Under the pieces are notes generated by a model, which saw nothing but the letters and a program-made list of their open reading frames with translations, had not been told where the DNA came from and did not search any database. Shown one piece after another: positions 28,601 to 64,000 of a stretch of DNA of 64,000 nt (the stretch's first letter is position 1; each line of letters starts with the position of its first letter). This DNA comes from Rhinopomastus cyanomelas (taxonomy: Eukaryota > Chordata > Aves > Bucerotiformes > Rhinopomastidae): NCBI GenBank assembly GCA_013400115.1, contig VXBP01002543.1:128098-192097 (forward strand). The letters run 5' to 3'. The position numbers and the translations under genes are program-made.

Positions 28601-30547
28601 GCTGAGATTTGTTCCACAACCACCCTACTATTGCCATAACTACAAATTCTCTAATGGGCTTTTTGCTGTCTCTAATGGCTGCTGTCTGTCACTAACCTTC
28701 ACTCACTTTCCAGAGCGAGCCTCACTTTCATGTACTCCACACTTGCTCAACATCCTAAATTTCCTTCTTTGGCAACTTCTTTCCCCATCTCTCCAATTGC
28801 TGGTAAATTTTGAAATGAAAAGCAATAATAACAATGCTATGCTCATACCTCGATAGCACATAGTTAGATACCAGAGTATGTATCCAAAGCTACAATGATT
28901 TTCAAGCCAGTCAAGCAGCAAATCAAATTTTGAAGCAGGAAACCAAAATGCTATGGTATCTTGAAGCTCACAGAAATGTGGCCATTACGGCATCTGAAGT
29001 TGCAACAAGAATAAAGCTCTAGAAACAACAGGTTGAAACAGGCTGAAACAGGCTACGAGGAGAGGCTGAGGGAGCTGGGTCTCTTTAGCTTGGAGAAGAG
29101 AAGACTGAGGGGTAACCTCATTAATGTCTACAAATATTTGAGGGGTGGGTGTCAGGAGGATGGCACTGGGCTGTTCTCGGTGTCATGTAGTGATAGGACG
29201 AGGGGCAATGGTTGTAAGCTGGAACATAGGAGGTTCCACATCAACCTGAGAAGGAACTTCTTCACGGTGAGGGTGACGGAGCACTGGAACAGGCTGCCCA
29301 GGGGGGTTGTGGAGTCTCCCTCACTGGCGGTATTCAAGACCCAACTGGATGTGTTCCTGTGTGACTTGGTTTAGGTGATCCTGCTGTTGCAGGCGGATTG
29401 GACTAGATGATCTTTCGAGGTCCCTTCCAATCTGTAATGATTCTATGATTCTATGAAAGGCTACAGCAGCCAACAAGCAGCAGCTCAAAAGCATTACAAA
29501 AGTCTCAGCTATTGAATTACTCTAATCAAAGCTTTAGAACTTTGACTTCAAAAAAAATGCAAATAGATGATGAAAACCAACCACAAGAAAAAATTAGCAT
29601 GAAGTGGTGTTTGTAGCATAGAAAACTACTTCTATTTTGTAAAAGCTAACCACATATTGGTTGGTACTTGCTCTACTGGCAAGCTTATCTACTCAGTGAA
29701 CATCAGATGCTGGGTAGGTATCAGTTTGCAAACATGGGCAACGACCTACACTCACACTAAAAACTCTAAGCACTAGTTTTAGTAGTAGTGAAGAATTACT
29801 AAGCATTAAAACTCCGCTGGAGATACAAGTCGCAGCATGCTGTAAAAAGACCGCACCAGAGGGTCCATCCTACATGACACCCATGCACACATGTTACCTG
29901 ACAGCCCTGCACAGTCACTGGGTGCTCAAGGCAACTCCCCACCTCATACATTCTGACTTTGGTTGCCCTCACCCACTACGGGATCGGGAAAAGACGTTTT
30001 GAAAGTGTTAAAGTACGCGAAGTGCCAGCACTTAACATCCCCACAGTACCACAGCTGAGCCGGTCCCCAGCCCGCGGGCCAGGCGGTGCCGCTGGACGGA
30101 GCTCACGGGGCAGCCGGTCCCCTGAGGGGTCCCTCCGGGGCGCAGGGGGGCTCAACCGCCGCCACAGGCAGGGGACGAGGCTCCTCTCCGTCTCGCAGCG
30201 CTCCACAAGGCATCTCAGGGGCTCTTTCTCCCCACGGCTAAACGCGGCAGGGGCAGCGACGAGCGGCCGCCCAAGGCGAAGCGCGGAGCCCGGCGGGTGC
30301 CCGAGGTCGGCCCAGATGAGCTGCGGCTGAGTCCAGACCCGTCTCCGCTGACGGGACAGCCTGTCCCAGCCGACTGGCACCACCGGGGCACAGGGCGGCC
30401 CCGCGGACCCCCTCCCACCCTGCCCTCAACCCCGGTGAGGGTGCTCCGCCTTCCCCTTCCACTCGTCTCACCTGCTTGGACCCCCAGAGCGGCCCACACG
30501 AGCAGCACGAGCCCCCAGCAGCCGCAGCTGCCGCCGAGCCGGGCCAT
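4511..30547 (-). CDS. PLBD1: PLBD1, 5' part (coding exons 1-6 of a gene running off the left edge)
   Basis: Phospholipase B domain-containing protein 1, a secreted/lysosomal glycoprotein of the Ntn-hydrolase superfamily thought to remove fatty acyl chains from phospholipids. Six exons join in frame: 30547-30472, 20446-20227, 14468-14385, 12510-12372, 5240-5076, 4655-4511 (829 coding bases, 276 complete residues plus one base). All introns are GT-AG and all phases agree. The product starts with a hydrophobic signal peptide, continues with the family block containing GDAYGFYNN, TGWG and FLEGYLTAP, and reaches WDMGHCSALIK, whose Cys (about residue 223) sits at the expected autocleavage/nucleophile position. 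As recalled, the human protein is about 553 residues, so roughly half is here. The remaining exons should lie beyond position 1; I found none between 1 and 4510. It lies directly downstream of GUCY2C on the same strand, as in mammals. Recognition is by family motifs recalled from memory. Confidence 0.95.
4656..5075 (-). other. PLBD1 intron 5
   Basis: A short intron of 420 bases with GTGAGC donor and TTTTCCAG acceptor. Nothing else was seen in it. Confidence 0.9.
5076..5240 (-). CDS. PLBD1: PLBD1 exon 5: pro-linker and nucleophile Cys
   Basis: The 165 bases encode residues 174-228, with phase 0 at both ends (acceptor TTCCTCAG, donor AAG|GTGAGC). The peptide has the conserved QFLNAVGDLLDLIPAL block and ends in WDMGHCSALIK. 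In PLBD-family Ntn hydrolases the Cys of the HCSALIK motif becomes the N-terminal nucleophile after autocatalytic cleavage; here it is about residue 223. Between LIP and W lie 23 residues, rich in Gly and polar residues and with an extra Cys; the human protein, as I recall it, has about 15 unrelated residues there. Function and family are secure. The importance of the longer linker is not known. Confidence 0.95.
5581..5596 (+). repeat. (TTG)5 microsatellite
   Basis: A short run of TTG units in PLBD1 intron 4; no other significance seen. Confidence 0.8.
5711..5920 (-). mobile_element. CR1 3' fragment (minus orientation)
   Basis: Antisense CR1 end: starts TCACAGAATCAAAGAATATT, continues with the GGGATTGGAAGAGACC block and the VxPLxxFKT coding end, and stops after GTTCCTTCTCATATT. 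A second CR1 starts directly after it. Confidence 0.92.
5921..6595 (-). mobile_element. CR1 with reverse-transcriptase part, internally deleted
   Basis: Minus-oriented CR1. The frame at 6583-6221 gives reverse transcriptase: YLDLSKAFDTVSH, GVPQGLVLGP and the catalytic-box variant KFADDTKLGG. It then reaches the region after WAEKNLM and jumps, at the N at 6161, straight to the C-terminal part (DRMRGNGCKLEHRR) and the 3' tail. The segment normally in between (the LGVLVDxKLxMSQQC to CQEDG region) is missing. It is a dead copy. Confidence 0.93.
8694..8715. repeat. Overlapping palindromes
   Basis: CTACATGTAG (8694-8703) overlaps the 16-bp perfect palindrome GTAGTAGTACTACTAC (8700-8715). In PLBD1 intron 4. 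Confidence 0.85.
9401..9778 (-). mobile_element. CR1 3' fragment (minus orientation)
   Basis: Starts CATAGAATCATTAGGGATTG and extends through the antisense of the EERLRELGLFSLE-type region to about 9770. It has several small deletions, for example the GTTCCAGCTTACAACCATT segment is shortened. Confidence 0.92.
12372..12510 (-). CDS. PLBD1: PLBD1 exon 4
   Basis: The 139 bases encode residues 127-173. The peptide contains KQDQWTR, then DPFWRHAGYIIAQLDGLYMGA, matching the mammalian block FWRHTGYVMAQIDGLYVGA. The acceptor is CTCTGCAG and the donor ACA|GTAAGA. The exon ends in phase 0 after the HKQT segment. Confidence 0.95.
12511..14384 (-). other. PLBD1 intron 3
   Basis: A 1.9 kb intron (donor GTATGT). 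No CR1 copy or other repeat was recognised; only unique sequence. Confidence 0.85.
14385..14468 (-). CDS. PLBD1: PLBD1 exon 3
   Basis: The 84 bases encode residues 99-127, reading HMYDHAANMYPQLIKSP onward and ending VQNFM plus a split Ala codon. This corresponds to the HMNDHYTNLYPQL region of mammalian PLBD1. The acceptor is TTTCAG, the donor GC|GTATGT, and both phases (2 in, 2 out) match the neighbours. The exon was found by extending the protein across the intron. Confidence 0.93.
15690..15779 (+). repeat. CR1 3' tail fragment
   Basis: Sense tail: AAGGTGATCCTGCTGTGGCA, then a GGATTGGACTGGATG and CTTCCAATCCCTAATG run. Only the last about 90 bases of the element are present. Confidence 0.88.
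16008..16062 (-). repeat. CR1 3' tail scrap
   Basis: An antisense tail of about 55 bases with GAATCACACAACATCAGGGA and the AGATCATCCAGTCCAA block. Confidence 0.8.
17456..17637 (+). mobile_element. CR1 internal fragment cut off at an N
   Basis: Sense CR1 from the GGAGCTGCTGGAGGGAGTCC region through the TATGAGGAAAGGCTGAGGGA block to GGGTGTCAGGAGGATGG, then an N at 17638 and unique sequence. The expected 3' part (about 250 bases with the tail) is missing. Confidence 0.92.
19536..19559. repeat. 8-bp inverted repeat
   Basis: TGGCCTGG (19536-19543), loop ATTAATAA, CCAGGCCA (19552-19559), just after an A-run. Confidence 0.75.
20227..20446 (-). CDS. PLBD1: PLBD1 exon 2
   Basis: The 220 bases (residues 26-99) are bounded by acceptor CACCACAG and donor CC|GTAAGT. 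The peptide contains the conserved blocks GDAYGFYNN, TTGWGVLEIRAGYG and AGFLEGYLTAP, which are highly typical of PLBD1. An Asn-Asn-Thr sequon in GFYNNTV is a likely N-glycosylation site, as in mammals. The exon leaves phase 2 (CC + G = Pro). This is the N-terminal part of the Ntn fold. It is the single strongest exon for identifying the gene. Confidence 0.97.
21925..22245 (-). mobile_element. Older diverged CR1 (minus orientation)
   Basis: Antisense: GAATCACAGAACAGCCGAGG, a GGACCCTGGAAGTCATCTTG block and later GCCCATTGCCTCTGGTCCTG. It is more diverged than the ATTCTATG-tailed copies and probably belongs to another CR1 subfamily. Confidence 0.8.
23027..23085 (+). repeat. CR1 3' tail fragment
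   Basis: Sense tail: GGGTTGATGGTTGGACTCTA, GGTCTTTTCTAACCTGAATG and one ATTCTATG unit. It abuts the oppositely oriented CR1 that follows. Confidence 0.85.
23086..23765 (-). mobile_element. Older CR1 ORF2 fragment (minus orientation)
   Basis: The minus strand carries decayed CR1 ORF2: TKLGGV, FSKGKCQALYPGRNNPMYQY, VPVDTKLNLGHQC and then LEPFHLEKRMCKGD, with frame breaks. The 3' end is missing; the piece ends where a plus-oriented CR1 tail begins. Confidence 0.85.
24905..25042 (-). repeat. CR1 3' tail fragment
   Basis: Antisense: ACAGAATCACAGAACACTAG, GGAATTGGAAGGGATCTTGA, CAGGTGGGTTTTAAACGTCT. It stops after the CTCCAGAGAAGG block. Confidence 0.9.
25395..25809 (+). mobile_element. CR1 3' part, diverged
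   Basis: Sense copy with LRELEHLCCEDRLRKPGLFT-like coding, an ACTGGAACAGGTTGCTCAAA block and then two tail-like segments in a row (CCTTCCAATCCCTAATG and later CCGTTCCAACCCAAG), ending in ATTCTATGA. Confidence 0.9.
26545..26705 (+). repeat. Purine-rich (GA) tract
   Basis: About 160 bases that are mostly A and G on the plus strand, with many AGAAGA and GAAGAC units. It is low-complexity sequence inside PLBD1 intron 1. Confidence 0.6.
29041..29457 (+). mobile_element. Well-preserved CR1 3' part
   Basis: An uninterrupted frame of over 100 codons: YEERLRELGLFSLEKRRLRG, NLINVYKYLRGGCQEDG, RTRGNGCKLEHRRFHINLRR, HWNRLPRGVVESPSLAVFKT. The non-coding tail GATCTTTCGAGGTCCCTTCC and two ATTCTATG units follow. 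The lack of damage suggests a young insertion; it is 5'-truncated, so not active. Confidence 0.95.
30472..30547 (-). CDS. PLBD1: PLBD1 exon 1: start codon and signal peptide
   Basis: The 76 coding bases encode 25 residues plus one base. The ATG at 30547 has a strong start context (GCGCCATGG). The peptide begins MARLGG and then has a hydrophobic stretch (LVLLVWAALGV) ending VQA, a good signal-peptidase site, so the product should enter the secretory route. The donor is AG|GTGAGA at 30471-30470, phase 1, and the leftover G combines with AA of the next exon to make Glu. The exon lies inside a CpG island, which fits a 5' end. The long opposite-strand reading frames here are a by-product of GC richness. 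Confidence 0.93.
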
Positions 30548-30601
30548 GGCGCTGACCGCTGCTGCTCTTCCCCCGCGCCGCCGCTGCGCGCCGGGAGGCG
30601 G

Positions 30602-30672
30602 CGGGACTTTAAGAAGTTCCCTCGCTCAGGGCAGGTCTGCTCGCTGCTCCCCGCCTACTCCGGTGCCGCCCC
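30602..30672 (-). promoter_or_regulatory. PLBD1 proximal promoter: two GC boxes and a TTAAAG-containing near-palindrome
   Basis: Minus-strand GGGGCGG (30672-30666) and GGCGGGG (30655-30649) are Sp1-type GC boxes about 100-125 bases upstream of the ATG. Nearer the ATG, 30621-30603 is an imperfect palindrome with GGGA and TCCC ends that includes TTAAAG, a possible weak TATA-like or kappaB-like element. The start of transcription cannot be placed exactly. Confidence 0.45.
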
Positions 30673-30956
30673 AGCGCCCCGTGCTGCGGCTGGCCCTCAC
30701 CGGGTAGAGAGATGTTTCCCCTCCGGCTTCGCGATGTGCCCGAGGGACGCGGGCAGCTGCAGCCCGAAGGGTCACGGCACAGACACCCAAGTGGCTCTTG
30801 GGCCCGGGTCTGCCTCGCCAGCCCGGCCGTCTGCACCTTCCCGCTCTGCGGGCTGGTGGAGCTGGTGGCGGAAGGTGACGGGGAAGGCATTAAATCGTGC
30901 CGGGCAGCATCTTTCTCGGTGCTTGTTTGGAGCCCACAGGGCCTGGCCAGGGTGTC

Positions 30957-31270
30957 ATCGAATCGTGGTATCATTTAGGTTGGAAGAGACTGTTATTATT
31001 GAGTCCAATCATTAACTCAACTCTACCAAGCCCACTGCTATAAACCATGGCCCTGTGCTCCTTATCTACATGACTTTTAAACACATCTAGGGATGGAGGT
31101 TGAGCCCCATTCCCGGGCAGCCTGTTCCAGTGCCCAATGACCCTTCCATTGAGGAATTTTTCCCTAATGTACAACCTAAACATCCCCTGATGCAACTAGA
31201 GGCCATTTCTTCTTGTTCTATTGCTTGTTACTCGTGAGAAGAGAGCAACACCCACCTCTCTGCAACCTCC
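30957..31270 (-). mobile_element. CR1 3' part upstream of the PLBD1 promoter (minus orientation)
   Basis: Antisense copy: GAATCGTGGTATCATTTAGG, GACTTTTAAACACATCTAGG, CAGCCTGTTCCAGTGCCCAA and the AACATCCCCTGATGCAACT block. It forms the upstream border of the CpG island. Confidence 0.88.
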
Positions 31271-31519
31271 TTGTTGGTTCACACCAGGCTGAGATCAGGG
31301 AAGCCCCAGGCTGCTTCTCTGAGCTTGCCAAAGGATATGAACAACAAAGCAGCAAAGATCCATCAGGAAAAGCTCTAGTAAAGCAACAGGAGTTGAGTGG
31401 CGTCTTATAGAACTAGCATGTTTTTCATCAGAGGAAAGGCAGCTTTTAGCTTTGTTGAGAAGAGCAACTACTGCACATGTAGATACGAGGCTGAAGGACA
31501 TGTTTTTGCAGTGGGCTTG

Positions 31520-31592
31520 GTACAGTTAGGTTAGTTGTTGGACTTTATGATCTTACAGGTCTTTCTCCACCTAAATGTTTGTATGAGTCTAT
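31520..31592 (+). repeat. CR1 3' tail fragment
   Basis: Sense tail remnant: TTAGTTGTTGGACTTTATGA, CAGGTCTTTCTCCACCTAAA, ending ATGAGTCTAT. Old and diverged. Confidence 0.7.
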
Positions 31593-32052
31593 TCTTGTGT
31601 TCCGGAAGAGAAACTGAGGGATTATCCCTAGGGTTTACAAGCAACAATTTCCCATAGGGTCTTCCCTGACTTAAGTCATTTAGAGATGCTGCCTTTTATT
31701 ATCCCCCAATGTTGGATATCTATCCATTATTAGGACTTTGTGTTTTGGTAATTGTTCAAGATATCTTAAATTTGATACCTGTGCCTGTAATAGATTTACA
31801 TAATGAGGTCACATACCAACCAGTTCAGGCCAAATAGCAAGACTTGGCCTCCAGCCCAGAATAAGGCACTGTAACACCACTGCTAGCTGCAGAGATCCTT
31901 CCATACCCATCTCTGATGTGTTCTGGGCTATTTTTCACTAAAAGATAAGGATAAAATACAGTGCTGTTCCTTTTTTTTCCCCACCCCAGTGAAAGGCAAC
32001 TCCTTAAACATCTAATCATGAATGCATGTGAAGTTTCCTTTGGAGAAAAAGT

Positions 32053-32483
32053 TTCACAGAATCACACAGAACCTTAGGGATTGGAAGGGACCTTGAAAGA
32101 TCATCTAGTCCTGCCAGTGCAGGACCACCTAGACCAAATCACACAGCAACATATCCAGGCAGGTTTTAAACGTCTCCAGAGGAGACTCAACAACTTCCCT
32201 GAGCAGCCTGTTCCAGTGCCCTGTCACCCTAACTGCGAAGAAGTTCTTTCTGATATTTATCTGGAACCTCCTATGTTCCAGCTTACACCCATTGCCCCTC
32301 GTCCTATCACTAGATGACACTAAGAAGAGCCTGGCTCCATCCTCCTGACACCCACCCTTCATATATTTACAGACATTAATATGGTCACCCTTCAGTCTCC
32401 TGTTCTCCAAGCTAAAGAGACCCAGCTCCCTCAGCCTTTCCTCATAAGGGAGGTGTTCTACTTCCTTCATCATCTTCTTCATT
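32053..32483 (-). mobile_element. CR1 3' part (minus orientation), well preserved
   Basis: The minus strand reads KMMKEVEHLPYEERLRELGL, FSLENRRLKGDHINVCKYMK, GARLFLVSSSDRTRGNGCKL and HWNRLLREVVESPL without a stop. The tail at 32053-32110 carries GAATCACACAGAACCTTAGG. Confidence 0.94.
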
Positions 32484-32604
32484 TTGATATGTTTTCTTCA
32501 CTGGGCTTAAGTTCTGGTTGGGGAAAGTATAATTTTGGATTTAACTCATAGACCAACTGGGAGCAGCATGTGACAGAGATGAATTTCACATTTGGAAAAA
32601 CCTT

Positions 32605-32742
32605 TGGACTACATCTGGAATGTTTTGTCCAGTTCTGGGCCCCTCAGTAACTTGGTCTAGGTGATCCTGCTGTGTCAGGGGGATTGGACTAGATGATCTT
32701 TGGAGGTCCCTTCCAATCCTTAATGATTCTATGATTCTATGG
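32605..32742 (+). mobile_element. CR1 with a large internal deletion
   Basis: Sense copy that jumps from the GTTCTGGGCCCCTCAGT block (FWAPQ coding region) straight to AACTTGGTCTAGGTGATCC at the 3' end. About 0.4 kb normally between the two is absent. It ends in two ATTCTATG units. Confidence 0.88.
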
Positions 32743-33612
32743 CCAACAATCGGAAGCATGGGCAAACTAGGATTGAGAGCACAGGAAGGGACTGCAGATG
32801 CATGACAAAAATGAGATGGAGACAAGGGGTCATGACTGCAGCTACAAAGCTCTTGATCTGTATTTGGAAGGATTCACTTCCATATACTGCCAGCCCAGGA
32901 ATTCATAGAAATATTTTTGTTGTGAGTTGTGTTCAGAGGAGAGGTGATGGTGCAGCCAAAATCCTATCTACTTGGAGAACAAAACTATGTCTCACAACAG
33001 GATTTTAATATAACATTTCTCTGCTAAAAAAATATTAAAGGGAAACAAACAGACATTTGGTTAGAGATTTCTGGTGGTAGAAGGCTCTTTGATCTAGCAC
33101 TTGATAACATGAAGTAATGCTAAGACACGAATCTAAGATTCAAATCCGAGAACAGGGGCAATTTTTTTAAAGGGTAGTCAAAACTGAATCTATCGTGGGT
33201 GACAGATATGTGTGGGGACAGAACCATATAGAAAACCAGAAGATGGTTCCATTTATCTTCAAAGAATTACAAGAAAGTTATGATCTGAAGAATGCAGGAA
33301 CGTGAAGTGCTACTGCAAACTAAACACTGTTCAAATTAATTGTCTGAATCAGAGTCAGCAGACACCTGCTCTAAAATAATTTGTGTCTCAGAGGCATAAA
33401 GATGGAACACATAAAACTCTTCTTTACAAATAAACTTACATTGCTTGAAAGACCAGAGCAGCTCTGCTTAAGACACTATTAGTGGGCTGCTTTGGGCTTG
33501 AGGAGTCCAGTGCTTGTCACTGCATTACAGCTAGACTTGGTAAGCATATCAGACACAGCAACCAGCACAGTCCAGTGGTGCCAAGAAGTTCAGCAGTCAC
33601 CTCCAGAGTGGA

Positions 33613-33656
33613 GACTAGAGACTTCACTCTGTCTCTAGTCACACCTAGAGACAGAG
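33613..33656. repeat. Two overlapping perfect inverted repeats
   Basis: GACTAGAGAC (33613-33622) pairs with GTCTCTAGTC (33631-33640), and CTCTGTCTCTAG (33627-33638) pairs with CTAGAGACAGAG (33645-33656). The middle arm is shared, so only one hairpin can form at a time. Confidence 0.85.
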
Positions 33657-34328
33657 CTTGCTGATTGGCACCAGAGGGCAGGAAATAGCAGACTTTATAC
33701 ATTTTTGCTGTACTGGTAGTTTTTTTTAGTACAGACCACTTTTATAATACCAGGTATTTTTTCCTGACCTATCCCAGTGAGCACTTCCATCGGGACTGAA
33801 GAAGTGATGGTGTGGCAACAGTGCCAGTCCAAGTTCAGGACTGGTTACATACAACCTGAAAGCTGTTGGCTACATGCTACCTGCTGTTTCTGTCTAGGTC
33901 ATGTTTCTGGGTACGGGAATTTGCATTCATTAGGCAAGAGTATTAGCCCTACAGCACCTCCTGATTCAATTTTTCCAGGGAACTTTGTGCTTCAGATCTG
34001 TCTGTTTACACTTAGGTTGTTCTTTGGTGGGTGTGGTCTTACAAGGCCAGTTTTGGCTAACAGAAAAAACACAGGCAACTGGTCTGCTCTTTTTGAAAAA
34101 CTTTGTTTACTTGAAAACAAAATGCTAATCGAAACCATAAAAGAATGATTTTGTGTGAAGATTTATGGTTTGAATACTGACTGATACTTGACAACTTTGA
34201 AAGAAGTAGCTCTGCTTTGAAAACCACAATGCACAAAAGGCCCCTGCAGAACTTTCACTCACTAGTCCTCTTTCTCCATGCGAATACTGATGTGCTTTTA
34301 CATGCATCCCCTGTGCTTTGCTTGCTCT

Positions 34329-34334
34329 TTTATT
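34329..34334 (-). terminator. Candidate GUCY2C polyadenylation signal AATAAA
   Basis: Minus-strand AATAAA about 740 bases past the stop codon, in an AT-rich stretch. An ATTAAA variant lies nearer, at 34738-34733. No clear GT-rich downstream element was seen, so which one is used cannot be decided from sequence alone. Confidence 0.4.
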
Positions 34335-34732
34335 AATATAAATGCCACGGTGTCACTTAGGTATTGAAGTCATCTGAGTAAAACATGACTTCTGCTTGGT
34401 GGCAAAACTTCATCCAAAAGATGAATTGAAAGTGTCTGAGGTTTAAGAAATTCAGATCACTTTGTTTCTCTCATTTCTGTTGCAATTCTGGTTTGGGGAC
34501 AGAAGCAGAAGTAGAGAAAAGATATGAAAATGTCTGCAAGATTTCCAGTTTCATTTTGCAGGCTCAAGAGACTCAGCTAAGCTTTAGAAACCACGCAATT
34601 TGTAATCTCCCAAGGTAAATAACAGAGGTGTTGTCTCTTGAACATAGTCAACTTAATTAAACAAAATGTGTGAAGCAGGGGAAAACACAGAAGAAGCAAA
34701 ATGACAACTTACCCAGATTTACATAGGATATG

Positions 34733-34738
34733 TTTAAT
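34733..34738 (-). terminator. Alternative GUCY2C polyadenylation signal ATTAAA
   Basis: Minus-strand ATTAAA about 340 bases past the GUCY2C stop. It is the most common variant hexamer but weaker than the AATAAA at 34334. Confidence 0.25.
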
Positions 34739-35074
34739 GTTACTCCCCAATATATTACAGCAAATCTATCTTCAGCTTTGCAGTGAGTATTTTCAGGATT
34801 GGATTATTGAATGGGCTAACAAAAAAACCCCCAAAACCTATTTTCCAGACTCAAGTGCAGGTATTTCCATTTACCTCAGGTCAAGCTGCACGTGTCCTGC
34901 TGAAGTCATCTGACAATTTTGATGTTATAGTGAGGGGAGGTCTGATTCAGTGTTAGCAGGATGCTTGAAAAGGTATTTCCTTTCTCCTCTACCTGAGAGT
35001 ATAAACCTCCAGCCTTCACTTGAAGTACTCCAGGGAGTTACTGCAGCTTGTTGAGTCACACTAGATATCCAGTT

Positions 35075-63946
<28,872 letters not shown>

Positions 63947-64000
63947 CTATGGGTGTAGGAGGGAAGAAATGCAATCATCAGCTGTGCTCTCCCTCTTTTG

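Larger units (their letters stand above)
20447..30471 (-). other. PLBD1 intron 1
   Basis: A 10 kb first intron with CR1 copies at 21925-22245, 23027-23085, 23086-23765, 24905-25042, 25395-25809 and 29041-29457, a purine-rich tract at 26545-26705, and the downstream half of the CpG island at its start. No other coding exon was seen. Confidence 0.85.
30050..30950. promoter_or_regulatory. CpG island over PLBD1 exon 1 and promoter
   Basis: A sharp rise in G+C and CpG dinucleotides compared with the AT-rich flanks, centred on the PLBD1 start codon. It spans exon 1, the start of intron 1 and about 400 bases upstream. No TATA box at a standard distance is evident, as expected for a widely expressed CpG-island gene. 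Confidence 0.85.
30673..34328. other. PLBD1-GUCY2C intergenic region
   Basis: Runs from the PLBD1 promoter to the likely GUCY2C polyadenylation site. It holds CR1 pieces at 30957-31270, 31520-31592, 32053-32483 and 32605-32742, and the alternative hairpins at 33613-33656. Reading frames here are CR1 remnants or short chance frames. Confidence 0.75.

Noticed and set aside
29033..29374. 113-codon plus-strand frame as a small gene inside PLBD1 intron 1
   Set aside because: It is the 3' coding end of a CR1 element followed by the CR1 tail.
30297..31015. Long plus-strand open frames across the CpG island (Pro/Arg/Ser-rich)
   Set aside because: They are antisense to PLBD1 exon 1 and promoter. Stop codons are rare simply because of high GC, and there is no recognisable domain.

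Overview
The window is vertebrate nuclear DNA, and specifically bird DNA. It carries about two dozen CR1 (chicken repeat 1) non-LTR retrotransposon fragments, including the typical bird 3' tails built from short ATTCTATG-type and ACTGTGAT-type octamers, and it has very long introns. No bacterial operon, CRISPR array, provirus or RNA gene was seen. The high CR1 load and the recurrent tail variant would suit a CR1-rich neoavian lineage such as woodpeckers and allies, but that is only an inference. Two single Ns (6161 and 17638) show it is a draft assembly.

Two protein-coding genes are present, both on the minus strand and arranged head to tail, in the order known from mammals (human 12p13: PLBD1 next to GUCY2C). 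(1) PLBD1, a secreted/lysosomal phospholipase B-like hydrolase, lies on the left. Its first six coding exons are at 30547-30472, 20446-20227, 14468-14385, 12510-12372, 5240-5076 and 4655-4511, about 277 residues, with every splice phase consistent. The rest of the gene lies beyond position 1. A CpG island around 30050-30950 covers its first exon and promoter. (2) GUCY2C, the intestinal receptor guanylyl cyclase C, lies on the right. Eighteen coding exons between 63946 and 35075 join without a frame break into 683 residues plus a stop. They cover the last part of the extracellular domain, the transmembrane helix, the kinase homology domain, the coiled linker, the cyclase catalytic domain and the C-terminal tail. 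The upstream extracellular exons lie beyond position 64000.

Between the genes (about 30.6-34.3 kb) lie several CR1 copies, an unusual pair of mutually exclusive perfect hairpins near 33.6 kb, and candidate GUCY2C polyadenylation signals at 34.3-34.7 kb. The remaining sequence is intronic: CR1 fragments in both orientations, short low-complexity tracts, and several perfect short-loop hairpins.

No undescribed system was found. The observations most worth checking are an enlarged, divergent linker just before the predicted autocleavage cysteine of PLBD1; CR1 copies with internal deletions, one with an N at the breakpoint; a CR1 tail ending only 28 nt upstream of a GUCY2C 3' splice site; and several perfect snap-back hairpins that look like local template-switch events.
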